DNA of 64,000 nt. Source: a bacterium. GTDB taxonomy: Bacteria > Armatimonadota > Zipacnadia > Zipacnadales > Zipacnadaceae. Under the pieces are notes generated by a model. That model had not been told where the DNA came from and made no database searches. It worked only from the letters and a program-made list of their open reading frames with translations. The DNA is taken from contig JAUVXR010000010.1 in NCBI GenBank assembly GCA_030603495.1, forward strand, positions 12,736 to 76,735, read 5' to 3'. Both the position numbers and the translations under genes were made by a program. This document shows positions 44,756 through 53,356 of the stretch, in pieces; the first letter of the stretch is position 1; each line of letters starts with the position of its first letter.

Positions 44756-45591
44756 AGATTTACGGCCTCTTCCAGCACCAGCATTACTGACATTAGTTTC
44801 TCCCGCCTTGGGCCAGCCGCGTCTTCCGCCGCGTGGCGCACTATTTCGATCAGCCCTTGAGCTGCGATCCGCTCCTTGACGAACCGTAGATGGCCCGTCT
44901 CGTACAGACTCCTGGCGTTGGTAATCTCCTCCAAGACCAGCCCGAGGCGCTGGTAGGCCTCTGCTTGAACGGCTTGCGCGTCTTCCGGATCAAGCAAGCT
45001 CAGATAAGCCTCCTGTACCGCCGCCGGCAATTCCATCTGCGCAATACGCTGCTGAAGCATCTCGAACTGCAACTGAGGGCTGCGGCGGTTCAGTGCTCCG
45101 TGGTACAGTGCCGAACTGATACCGACCAGTACGGCCACCGCTACTATACTCAGAGCCAAAGCCACCCGCCGCGCGCCGCGCCGGCGCCCCGCCGCCCCGG
45201 CGAGAACCGGGGACATGCGATCGCCCGCCGCAACCAGGTATTCCACAAGGTCCGGCGGCGCCGCCGAGAGTTCTTCCTGCTCTCGACGCGAGGCGATGCC
45301 AGCCATAGCCTGACGCACCTGCTGCGGATCGGCGATTCTTGCCATTACGCGTCCCAGCACAGATTCCGCCTCTGTAGGCAGGTCGCGATCGAAGCGCCAC
45401 CGGCCCAGTGACGCCAGTAGACGCCGCCACGTCTCGATCACCGCCGCTCGGGCCAACACTTCATTGTCCAGCGCGGTCAACGCGAGCGTGTACAACTCGT
45501 CGGCCAGTTGATATGCCACGGCGCGCAGTGCGTCAGCATCACCAGCGCGGCAGCGGCGCAGTATCTTGTCCTGAACTCCGTTCTCGCTCAT
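44752..45591 (-). CDS. Single-TM protein with an ECF-sigma region-2-like N-terminus
   Basis: 279 aa from ATG 45591 behind GAGGAGCCGTAGGTTC. Residues 5-75 read like ECF sigma region 2 (ILRRCRAGDADALRAVAYQLADELYTLAL...RAAVIETWRRLLASLGRW), but the rest does not contain sigma region 4: after an acidic linker a membrane helix (about 170-190, ARRVALALSIVAVAVLVGISSAL) leads to a 90-residue extracytoplasmic helical domain. The topology is that of an anti-sigma factor. Overlaps the next gene by GTGA and lies four bases after the LolA-like gene. A membrane-tethered regulator is the best guess. Confidence 0.55.
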   Translation of the reverse strand: MSENGVQDKILRRCRAGDADALRAVAYQLADELYTLALTALDNEVLARAAVIETWRRLLASLGRWRFDRDLPTEAESVLGRVMARIADPQQVRQAMAGIASRREQEELSAAPPDLVEYLVAAGDRMSPVLAGAAGRRRGARRVALALSIVAVAVLVGISSALYHGALNRRSPQLQFEMLQQRIAQMELPAAVQEAYLSLLDPEDAQAVQAEAYQRLGLVLEEITNARSLYETGHLRFVKERIAAQGLIEIVRHAAEDAAGPRREKLMSVMLVLEEAVNL

Positions 45592-45595
45592 GAAC

Positions 45596-46267
45596 CTACG
45601 GCTCCTCGCCGCCGAACAACTCGTCACTAAGCCCAGTATTGATCTCGTAGTCCGTGAAGGTAACTGTAACTGTGCCCGGACCCGCCTGGCCCAGTATACC
45701 CCCGCTAATCTCACACTTGACTTCGGCAGGCATCCAGAACCTATCGTTGACCTTCACGTACTTCCAGTATACCGTCAACAGGCGGTTCATGCCAGCCCAT
45801 ACCTCACTGCGCGTCAGCGTCCAGCGTTCGCCCGTGACCCAGAGCAGGAGCCGATGACGTCTGTCCATGTTCGCCGGCATGAACTTCAGACAGTAGACTG
45901 GCCGGGGGCCATCCCGCCGGACTCCAACTGTTATCACTTGCCCCGCTTCGGCCATATGCTTCTTGAGATTCCCCAGCAGCAGGACATCCCGCGGCAGGAC
46001 CACCAGGCTGGTTGATTCGATCTTCACTTTGTCGGGCCGTTTAACGTAGACGGTGAAACTGCGCTCGGGCATGTCGAAACCAGGCAGATCCGTCACGACC
46101 CGGGTTTGTACGGTGAAGTCCTCGACCTCGTCGTGCAGCTCCAGTGCCCGCTCCAGTATCTCAGCAGGCGGAGGATCCGCAGCAAACGCCGCCGGTCCTA
46201 TGACCAGGCACGCACCAATGACGACCTGAGCAATTCCGCTCACCCACCGCATTCTAACACAGCACAT
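45596..46267 (-). CDS. LolA-like outer-membrane lipoprotein-sorting protein
   Basis: 223 aa with a signal peptide to about residue 28 (AAFAADPPP). The half-barrel pattern of LolA/RseB-like proteins is visible: PAEILERALELHDEVEDFTVQTRVV, FTVYVKRPDKVKIES, and the C-terminal strands WYKYVKVNDRFWMPAEVKCE-type through TVTFTDYEINTGLSDELF. The family binds lipids or lipoproteins in the periplasm. It overlaps the ABC permease by 14 bases, so it belongs to the exporter operon. Confidence 0.7.
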   Translation of the reverse strand: MCCVRMRWVSGIAQVVIGACLVIGPAAFAADPPPAEILERALELHDEVEDFTVQTRVVTDLPGFDMPERSFTVYVKRPDKVKIESTSLVVLPRDVLLLGNLKKHMAEAGQVITVGVRRDGPRPVYCLKFMPANMDRRHRLLLWVTGERWTLTRSEVWAGMNRLLTVYWKYVKVNDRFWMPAEVKCEISGGILGQAGPGTVTVTFTDYEINTGLSDELFGGEEP

Positions 46268-47102
46268 CCTTCCGCTGAAATATGATCATGGCCAGGACCG
46301 CCGGCACCACGATATAGCCCGCCAGGTAGCTGAGCGAGCTGCGCACTGCTACCCAGTCAACAACCCCGGCGAAAGCTTCGCGGTAGACCGAAATGTGTTC
46401 GGTTACCAGGTACGGCTGCAACCAGACGAAATAAGGCATCAGTTGCAGCGCCTGAAATACGAGCAGTATGGCTACGGTCACCCCCGCAGCCGTCAGCGGG
46501 TTGTCGCAGACAACCGACAGTAGTAGCGCCAGCGAGGCAATCGCCATCATCGCTACCGCCCCCAGCCCATAGCCCAGGGCTAGCCGGACTAGCGCCTGCG
46601 GCTCAGCCAAAACGCCCAACGACGAGCCTTGAAAGTCCATGACGACCAGGTCGCCGCGCCCGAAGACGAGATACCCAACCAGGGCACCGAATAGGCCCAG
46701 GAATAGCACCAGACTGGCGGCGTGCAGCCAGCCGGCAAACAGTTTCCCGGCCAGCAGGCGCGTGCGCGGCACCGGCCGGGTTATCACTGTACGCAAGGTC
46801 CCGGCACGCTTCTCTCCCGCTACCAGGCCGCTGGCCACGGTGGCGACCAGCAAGGGAATGAGCAAGTACAAGGCCAGGGGGAGCGTGAGCAACACAAAGG
46901 GAAGAAATGGCCCGGTGAGCAGCTTGCCGCCGACAATGAACTGGTCCCCGACGGCTCGCCGGAGATCGTCGGGCGGCCCGTGACGCCAGATTCCCCAGAC
47001 GAATAGCCCGACTAACACCGCCAGCACCACGTAGCCGACATAGGTCCCGCGCTGGGCGAATAGCTTGCGCAGCTCAATTGCTATCGTCGTGCGCAGTCTC
47101 AT
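46254..47102 (-). CDS. ABC-2 type transporter permease
   Basis: 282 aa with six predicted membrane helices: WIYVGYVVLAVLVGLFVWG-like first helix, then the characteristic LIPLLVATVASGLVAGEKRAGTLRTVITRPVPRTRLLAGK segment, which matches the ABC-2 permease signature. Overlaps the ATPase gene by 29 bases. Substrate unknown; the LolA-like protein downstream hints at lipid or lipoprotein handling. Confidence 0.85.
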   Translation of the reverse strand: MRLRTTIAIELRKLFAQRGTYVGYVVLAVLVGLFVWGIWRHGPPDDLRRAVGDQFIVGGKLLTGPFLPFVLLTLPLALYLLIPLLVATVASGLVAGEKRAGTLRTVITRPVPRTRLLAGKLFAGWLHAASLVLFLGLFGALVGYLVFGRGDLVVMDFQGSSLGVLAEPQALVRLALGYGLGAVAMMAIASLALLLSVVCDNPLTAAGVTVAILLVFQALQLMPYFVWLQPYLVTEHISVYREAFAGVVDWVAVRSSLSYLAGYIVVPAVLAMIIFQRKDVLC

Positions 47103-48012
47103 TATCCTCCGTCAGCCGCATATACAGTTCCTCAAGGGTCTCGCGATAGGGTATCAGCCCAAAGACGCGCAGGTCTTCCGACACCAGCATCTTGTTGATG
47201 TCGGCTACCGCATCCGGCGCGCAGTAAAGCTCGACCGTCTTGGCTTTGGCCTCTACCCGCTCGGCGCCATGGTAACCCGACAGCAGCCGCCCCGCCAGGT
47301 GGGGGTTGTTGGTGTAGATCTCCACGCGGATCTGCTCGGCCCCTAGTAGCTCCTCCACCGGCCCGTCGGCTACTACCTGGCCGCTGACGATGACCGCCAC
47401 GTGCGTGCAAAGCTGCTCGACCTCGTAGAGCAGGTGACTGGACAAGAAGATGGTCACACCCCGCTTCTCACTCAGACGCTGCAGCAGCTCTCGCACCTCC
47501 ACCAGCCCGCGCGGGTCCAGACCCGAGGCTGGCTCGTCGAGGATGAGCAGCTCGGGCTCCGGCAGCAGCGCTTGGGCCAGGTACAGCCGCCGGCGCATGC
47601 CGTGCGAATAGGTGCCGACCTTGTCGTGCTGCCGGCTACTGAGGCCGACGAGCTCCAGAGCTTCGGAGATAGCCTGCGCCGAGGTGCCGCCGGACAGGGC
47701 CGCGAGCAGCTTGAGGTTCTTCCGACCGGACAGGTACTCGTAAAGCGCCGGCTCCTCGACCACCGCGCCGACCACTGGGCCGCCGCCCCGCCGCAGTGCG
47801 CTGACCGGTGCCCCGAACAACCGCGCCCGGCCCCGGGTCGGCCGCACCAGGCCGGTGAGCACGCGGATAGCCGTGCTCTTGCCGGCGCCGTTAGGCCCGA
47901 GCAGCCCGTAGACCTGGCCGCGCTCGACGCGCAGGTCCACCTCGCGCAGCGCCCACGTCCGCCCGTAGCGCTTGCTGAGTCCTTCGGTTTCGATAATAGC
48001 GTCGCCGCTCAA
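47074..48012 (-). CDS. ABC transporter ATP-binding protein
   Basis: 312 aa. Walker A GPNGAGKSTAIRVL at residue 39, signature YSHGMRRRLYLAQAL, Walker B ELLILDEPASGLDP and the H-loop SSHLLYEVEQL are all present. The signature starts SHGM, typical of ABC-2 drug/lipid exporters. A C-terminal domain of about 90 residues follows. First gene of the exporter operon; 171 bases divergent from the TPR gene. Confidence 0.93.
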   Translation of the reverse strand: MSGDAIIETEGLSKRYGRTWALREVDLRVERGQVYGLLGPNGAGKSTAIRVLTGLVRPTRGRARLFGAPVSALRRGGGPVVGAVVEEPALYEYLSGRKNLKLLAALSGGTSAQAISEALELVGLSSRQHDKVGTYSHGMRRRLYLAQALLPEPELLILDEPASGLDPRGLVEVRELLQRLSEKRGVTIFLSSHLLYEVEQLCTHVAVIVSGQVVADGPVEELLGAEQIRVEIYTNNPHLAGRLLSGYHGAERVEAKAKTVELYCAPDAVADINKMLVSEDLRVFGLIPYRETLEELYMRLTEDNETAHDDSN

Positions 48013-48183
48013 CTTTGGCGTCTCCGGTGTCTAATGAAGTAAGGATATGATACCACAATCCAAGCCAGTACGTCCATGATAGCGCACCGGGAGGCAGGGC
48101 AGGTCTGCTTCTCACTTACGGCGAAGGTATTTCTAAGAGGACTGTAGGTTGACTTTTGACGGCGAAGGTTGGAGAGCAAGAAT

Positions 48184-50019
48184 ATGTCAGTTGTGATGGA
48201 GTGGCTCAAGATATGGGATGCATTGATCGTTGGCCTTCTCGCTATAGCAGTCATGATAGTACTGCACCTGTTGCGACGGACGAGGGTGCCCGAGGTTCTT
48301 CGTGAAGAAGGGGCGCTAACTCGAGCGGCAATCGCCAAGTTCGCGGATGGTCTGGCGCAGCACCCCGAGAAGATGACGTCGACCCTTCCTGAACGGTCGG
48401 CTTTGCCCCCGGTCATCGCCGAGGTGGCGGATAGCGCATTGACCAGTCTCACCCAGAGTGCCCAGATGATTGCAGGCGGGGACCTAGAGGCCGCCGACCA
48501 GAGCACCACTGAAGTCATGGGGGAGCTTGAGGAGACCTTCGAGACCTGGGTTGTCGAGGCGGGCGACGAGCCAGGGGACGACATCAGGGATGTCATCACT
48601 GGGTTGCTAGGAGGTGCTTATCTGCAACGGGGGACAATTGCCTTCGAGCGGGAAGACTACGAGACTGCGGTGGACATGTATAAAAGGGCCTACGGTTATG
48701 CCCAGGCCGGCCAAAATGCGCCAAACATGGCCCAGACGCTTCACCAAATCGGCGTCGCTTACGGGTTTGCGGGCAACCACGAGAAAGCGGAGACGTTCTT
48801 CCGCCGGGCTGCACACATCCAGCCCACTGCTCAGGCCTACAACAACCTGGGCGTGGCGCTCGCAGGACAAGGCGATATCGAAGCAGCTATCGAGGAGTAT
48901 CGCGAAGCCCTGCGCCTCAATCCCGACTACGCCGAGGCCCACTACAACCTGGGCGTAGCACTGAGCCAGCAGGGCGAAATCGAAGAGGCCATCGCTGAGT
49001 ACCGCAAAGCCTTGCGGATTAATCCTGACTCCGCCGAGGCCCACTGTAACCTGGGCGAGGCGCTGGGCCAGCAGGGCAAGACCGATGAGGCAATTGCCGA
49101 GTATCGCGAAGCCCTGCGTATCAACCCTGACTATGCCGATGTCCACAACAATCTGGGCGTGGCGCTGCGCCAGCAGGGCAAGACCGACGAGACCATCGCC
49201 GCGTTTCGCCAGGCAATTGCGCTTAACCCCAACTACGTCGAGGCGCACAGCAGCTTGGGTAACTTCCTAACAGAATGCGGCAAGATCCAAGAGGCTATCC
49301 TTGAGCACCGGGAAGCGCTGCGTATCAATCCTGACGACGCGGATGCCCACTATAGCCTAGGGCTTACGTTATGGCAGCACGGTGATATTGAAGACGCAAT
49401 CACCGAATACCGTGAAGCGCTACAACTGGATCCCAACCACAGCAAGGCGCACAACAACTTGGGCGCAGCACTATTGCAGCAAGGGAACCTCAAAGAGGCT
49501 ATCGGGGCGTTTCGTGCGGCATTGCGCATAGATCCTGACTGGGCCGACGTCCGCACAAACCTCAGAGTTGCCCTCGTAGACCAGGGCAATCTCCTCGCAG
49601 AAGAGGGGGATACTAAGGCAGCTATTGAGGCGTATCGGGAAGCCTTGCGCATCAGTCCCGACTTCGCCGTGGCGCACTATAACTTGGGCACGGTGCTGGA
49701 CCGAGAGGGCAAGACCGACGAGGCCATTGCTGAGTATCGAAAGGCCATTATGCTCAACCCTGACTATTCCGAGGCCCATAACAATCTCGGCAATCGGCTA
49801 AGAGAGCAGGGCAATATCGACGAGGCCGTAGCTGAATATCGGAAAGCCTTGCGCATTACTCCCGACGACGGCCACACCCATTGGAATCTGGCGGTGGCAT
49901 TGTGCGGACAGGAACAGTTCGCCGAAGCCAAGGTTGAGGCCGACACGGCGTTGCGACTAGACCCTAGTAACGAGCAGGCCCAGGGGATGATTGAAGAGCT
50001 GACGGAGAAGGGCTATTGA
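48184..50019 (+). CDS. Membrane-anchored TPR repeat protein
   Basis: 611 aa from ATG 48184 (TTGGAGAGCAAGAAT upstream). One N-terminal membrane helix (about 12-30, WDALIVGLLAIAVMIVLHL), a helical region, then about twelve tetratricopeptide repeats of 34 residues from about 190 to 600 (e.g. PDYAEAHYNLGVALSQQGEIEEAIAEY). Repeats are close at the DNA level, so the number may vary between strains. Partner unknown. Followed by htrA after 35 bases. Confidence 0.87.
   Translation: MSVVMEWLKIWDALIVGLLAIAVMIVLHLLRRTRVPEVLREEGALTRAAIAKFADGLAQHPEKMTSTLPERSALPPVIAEVADSALTSLTQSAQMIAGGDLEAADQSTTEVMGELEETFETWVVEAGDEPGDDIRDVITGLLGGAYLQRGTIAFEREDYETAVDMYKRAYGYAQAGQNAPNMAQTLHQIGVAYGFAGNHEKAETFFRRAAHIQPTAQAYNNLGVALAGQGDIEAAIEEYREALRLNPDYAEAHYNLGVALSQQGEIEEAIAEYRKALRINPDSAEAHCNLGEALGQQGKTDEAIAEYREALRINPDYADVHNNLGVALRQQGKTDETIAAFRQAIALNPNYVEAHSSLGNFLTECGKIQEAILEHREALRINPDDADAHYSLGLTLWQHGDIEDAITEYREALQLDPNHSKAHNNLGAALLQQGNLKEAIGAFRAALRIDPDWADVRTNLRVALVDQGNLLAEEGDTKAAIEAYREALRISPDFAVAHYNLGTVLDREGKTDEAIAEYRKAIMLNPDYSEAHNNLGNRLREQGNIDEAVAEYRKALRITPDDGHTHWNLAVALCGQEQFAEAKVEADTALRLDPSNEQAQGMIEELTEKGY
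48840..49980 (+). repeat. Tandem 102-base coding repeats (TPR units)
   Basis: About eleven in-frame units, each with YNLG-like, then EEAIAEYREAL-like blocks, recur every 102 bases. Several neighbouring units share long identical stretches (GACTACGCCGAGGCCCACTA type), which suggests recent duplication or conversion within the gene. Confidence 0.7.
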
Positions 50020-50054
50020 CGCGTCGGTGTGACACGACAGGAGGGTGATACGCT

Positions 50055-51185
50055 ATGCTTAGTAAGGGGCAGTTGAGTCGCTACCAGTCAGTGCTGCTGG
50101 CGCTGATGCTGCTCATTTTACTGCCCTGGGCCAGTTGGGGGCAGATGATCAGCCGGGAGCAGGCGATGCTGGCCGCAAGGCAACTCAGTGCCGCCTTCGC
50201 CATGGTGGCCAAGCAAGTCAAGCCCGCCGTGGTGAATATCTCTACCACTACCGTAATACCCGGGCGGCAGTCGCCGTTCTCGTCCGTGTTTCCGGAGTTT
50301 GGCTGGCTCTTCCGTGTGCCCGAGCGCGAGAAGACCAGCCTGGGCTCGGGCTTCCTGCTCTCGCCCAGTGGCCACGTCGTGACGAACCACCACGTCATCC
50401 AGGGCGCGCAGCAGATCAAGGTGAAACTCGCCGACGGACGGGAGTTCACCGCCCAGCTCAAGGCCACTGATGCCGTGACCGACCTGGCGGTGATTAAGGT
50501 GCCCGCGCAGGGTCTCCCCTACCTTACGTGGGGCAACTCGGATCTGCTTCAGGTAGGCGAGTGGGTACTGGCCATCGGCTCGCCGCTGGGGCTGAGCCAG
50601 ACGGTTACCGCGGGAATCGTCAGCGCCACGGGGCGCAGCGGGCTGGGACTGACCAGCTACGAAGATTTCATCCAGACCGACGCTGCCGTCAACCCGGGCA
50701 ACAGCGGCGGGCCGCTGGTCAACCTGGAGGGGAAGGTCGTGGGCATCAATACGGCTATTGCCTCAAGGAGCGGCGGGAGTGAGGGGATCAGCTTTGCCGT
50801 GCCCAGCAATATCGCCCAACCCGTCTGTCGCCAGCTCATCGCGCAGGGCAGCGTCACCCGGGGATGGCTGGGTATTATTCCCCGGGATCTCACCGCCCAG
50901 ACCATCCAGCGGTTCGCCCTGAGCATAGACGAGGGGGTACTGGTCTATCAACTGTACCGCAATAGCCCAGCCTTCGAGGCCAGCATTGCCCCGGGCGAGG
51001 TGTTGACCGCCTGGAATGGCCAGCCGCTCAGCGACAGCAATGCTCTGGCTAAACTGGTAGCTAACAGCCCGCCCAACACACTGGTGCAGGTTACCATCTG
51101 GTCCAACGGCGAAACGCGGACCGTGCCCATGAGACTGGGGCGGCGGCCGCAACCACGGGAGGGTAGAAGCATAGACGGCATATGA
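50055..51185 (+). CDS. HtrA/DegP-like serine protease with PDZ domain
   Basis: 376 aa. An N-terminal signal/anchor (about 12-30) exports the protein. Trypsin-like triad: His in VTNHHVIQG (about 112), Asp in TDLAVIKV (about 143), Ser in GNSGGPLV (about 218). One PDZ domain follows (about 275-360, RGWLGIIPRDL...PGEVLTAWNGQPL). The family degrades or refolds damaged envelope proteins. The stop overlaps the next start (ATGA). Confidence 0.93.
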   Translation: MLSKGQLSRYQSVLLALMLLILLPWASWGQMISREQAMLAARQLSAAFAMVAKQVKPAVVNISTTTVIPGRQSPFSSVFPEFGWLFRVPEREKTSLGSGFLLSPSGHVVTNHHVIQGAQQIKVKLADGREFTAQLKATDAVTDLAVIKVPAQGLPYLTWGNSDLLQVGEWVLAIGSPLGLSQTVTAGIVSATGRSGLGLTSYEDFIQTDAAVNPGNSGGPLVNLEGKVVGINTAIASRSGGSEGISFAVPSNIAQPVCRQLIAQGSVTRGWLGIIPRDLTAQTIQRFALSIDEGVLVYQLYRNSPAFEASIAPGEVLTAWNGQPLSDSNALAKLVANSPPNTLVQVTIWSNGETRTVPMRLGRRPQPREGRSIDGI

Positions 51186-52093
51186 TCAAGGCTTACTGGG
51201 CCAAATTTGCCGGTAGTGTAGCCTTTTGGGGACGGGTTATTGGGCGGGCCGGGCGCCATTATAACCAACTGCACTCGGGGATGCTGGCGGCGGCCATCGC
51301 GTACTATGCCCTGGTCTGTCTGGCGCCGCTGGCGCTGCTGAGCGTGGTGGCGCTGCAGGCATGGTCGGGATCAGCCGAGGTGGCCAACGAGTACCTGCAG
51401 CAGTTGGTCGGCGCGATATTCCCCGAGCCCGGTGAAATCCTGAAGTTGCTCGGTCAGGGGCTGCACCAGCCCGGTGCACGAGCCATCCTTGGCGGAGCCG
51501 TGGGCCTCATAGCGCTGGCCTGGGCAACTCTGCGCCTGTTTGAGGCGGTGGAACGGGGTCTGACCGTGATATGGGCCCAGCAGCCCCGGCGCCATATTGC
51601 CATTCGCAAGCTGATCGCAATGGCCACGCTAGTCGGTGTGGGAGTAATAGGCGCAACCTTCATCCTGACCATGACACTGTCGGCGTGGCTGCGGCGGATG
51701 GTCGAACAGACCGACGCAGGTAGCGAGTTCCTGGCGCGCTTGCCCTGGCCCTCAGGCCACACCGGCACCGTCACCGCTTTCATACTGTCAGTGCTTGCCC
51801 TGTTCGTGGCCTACAAATTGCTACCAGAGGGCTGGGTATCGAACCGGGCCGCGGCACTGGCCGCCCTCTCGACGGCCGTGCTGGTGCAAGTGGCCGGCAG
51901 GCTATTCAATTTCACCATCGTGGGCGTCGTCTACCTGAGCATGGTCTACGGCACCCTGACCTGGGTGATCATCTTCCTGCTGTGGGCGTACTTTGGCGCA
52001 GCCATCCTGCTGTTCGGAGCGCACCTGGGCTGGGCCTATGATACGCAACACGCGAAAAACTCGGTGTCCACCGAAGCTGATGCTTCTTCGTAG
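51182..52093 (+). CDS. YihY/BrkB family membrane protein
   Basis: 303 aa with six predicted membrane helices. HYNQLHSGMLAAAIAYYALVCLAPLALL at the N-terminus and YKLLPEGWVSNRAAALAALSTAVLVQVAG and YGTLTWVIIFLLWAYFGAAILLFGAHLGWAY at the C-terminus are hallmarks of the family formerly called ribonuclease BN. Probably a transport or envelope protein; no enzyme activity is established. Translationally coupled to htrA. Confidence 0.9.
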   Translation: MIKAYWAKFAGSVAFWGRVIGRAGRHYNQLHSGMLAAAIAYYALVCLAPLALLSVVALQAWSGSAEVANEYLQQLVGAIFPEPGEILKLLGQGLHQPGARAILGGAVGLIALAWATLRLFEAVERGLTVIWAQQPRRHIAIRKLIAMATLVGVGVIGATFILTMTLSAWLRRMVEQTDAGSEFLARLPWPSGHTGTVTAFILSVLALFVAYKLLPEGWVSNRAAALAALSTAVLVQVAGRLFNFTIVGVVYLSMVYGTLTWVIIFLLWAYFGAAILLFGAHLGWAYDTQHAKNSVSTEADASS

Positions 52094-52201
52094 CTCGTCG
52101 CCAGGCCAGATAGGAGGATTTCGACAGCTTTCAGCGAATAAGATACTTGCGGATGAGGCGCTGACGGATGTGCACGGACCCAGGGAGTGAGGTGAACCGC
52201 A

Positions 52202-52321
52202 ATGGTTAGTAATCTTCCTCAGAAAGCTACCGCCATCTTAGCTTACACTTGCGGTAGCCGCCGCCCCTCTACGAGCCGCAGCCCTCGGATGAACACAAGC
52301 AGGAGGACACTGAATGAGTGA
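52202..52321 (+). CDS. Possible 39-aa leader peptide upstream of galT
   Basis: ATG 52202 after GAGGTGAACCGCA; the frame ends at a TGA that overlaps the galT start by eight bases (52314-52321). The product is Ser/Arg-rich and has no family. Inside it is a perfect eight-base inverted repeat, GCTACCGC (52226-52233) and GCGGTAGC (52251-52258). Coupled translation or attenuation is possible; it may also be chance. Confidence 0.3.
   Translation: MVSNLPQKATAILAYTCGSRRPSTSRSPRMNTSRRTLNE
52226..52258 (+). promoter_or_regulatory. Inverted repeat in the galT leader
   Basis: GCTACCGC and GCGGTAGC, perfect eight-base arms, 17-base loop, ending 55 bases before galT. Not followed by a T-run. Confidence 0.4.
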
Positions 52322-53354
52322 ACTTCGCAAGGACCCGATAGTTGACCGCTGGATAATTATCGCTGCCGAGCGGGGGCGGCGGCCCTTCGATTTCAAGACC
52401 GAGCCGGAGCCACCCAGCTCGGAAGGCTGTCCGTTCTGTGAAGGCAACGAGCAGACTACCCCACCGGAGGTATTCGCCCTACGCGACGGCGGCCCGCCCA
52501 ACAGCCCGGGATGGCGAGTACGGGTTGTGCCCAACAAGTTTCCCGCCCTGGCCATCGAGGGGGAACTGGTCCGCTCCGGGATAGGCCGGCTGGACCGCAT
52601 GACGGGCGTAGGCGCCCACGAGGTGATAATCGAGAGTCCGCAGCACGCCGACGATCTGCCAACGTTGCCCGCGGACCACATCGTTGATGTTCTGTCCACC
52701 TACGCCCAGCGCACCTGTGATCTGCACCGCGATGAGCGCTTCCGGTACACAATCGTATTCCGTAATTACAAAGCCGAGGCGGGAGCCTCGTTAAGTCATC
52801 CCCACTCCCAGCTTATCGCCTTGCCGTTCATCCCCGAGCTAATGAAGGAGAAACTAGACAGCGCCCGCGAGCACTACCAGCGCAAGGAACGCTGCATATT
52901 CTGCGACCTGCTCGAGCAGGAGCTGGAGTTGTCGGACCGCATCATATACCGTAACGAGCATTTTGTGATCCTCTCGCCGTTTGCCGCCCGCTTTCCGTTC
53001 TCGGTGGAGATCTATCCGCTTGAGCACTGTCACGACTTCGTGGCGATGGACTCGACCCAGCAGTACGACTTAGCCGACGCGCTCCAATACGTGCTGAATC
53101 AGTACAAGACCACACTGTCTAATCCGCCATACAATATGACCCTGCAGGCAGCCCCCAACACCATACCACGCCCAGGTCATCCCGACTACTGGGGAACGAT
53201 TGCCTACGACTACCACTGGCATCTGGAGATATTCCCGCGACTGACGAAGATGGCAGGGTTTGAATGGGGCACCGGCTGCTACATCAACCCGGTATCTCCC
53301 GAGGATGCTGCACAGCATTTGAGCACCAACTCTCAGTCACTCGAGGCAGATTGA
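52314..53354 (+). CDS. GalT family nucleotidyltransferase (hexose-1-phosphate uridylyl/adenylyltransferase)
   Basis: 346 aa HIT-superfamily enzyme with a nucleotidylated histidine in SHPHSQ (about residue 164). Zinc-site cysteine pairs GCPFCEG (about 38-41) and CIFCDLL (about 195-198) and the metal-region Glu are present. The HPHSQ form is shared with ADP-glucose phosphorylase-like members, and the operon goes on to glgC and glgA, so the substrate may be ADP-glucose rather than UDP-galactose. No galK or galE is nearby. RBS AGCAGGAGGACACTGA. Confidence 0.85.
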   Translation: MSELRKDPIVDRWIIIAAERGRRPFDFKTEPEPPSSEGCPFCEGNEQTTPPEVFALRDGGPPNSPGWRVRVVPNKFPALAIEGELVRSGIGRLDRMTGVGAHEVIIESPQHADDLPTLPADHIVDVLSTYAQRTCDLHRDERFRYTIVFRNYKAEAGASLSHPHSQLIALPFIPELMKEKLDSAREHYQRKERCIFCDLLEQELELSDRIIYRNEHFVILSPFAARFPFSVEIYPLEHCHDFVAMDSTQQYDLADALQYVLNQYKTTLSNPPYNMTLQAAPNTIPRPGHPDYWGTIAYDYHWHLEIFPRLTKMAGFEWGTGCYINPVSPEDAAQHLSTNSQSLEAD

Positions 53355-53356
53355 CC

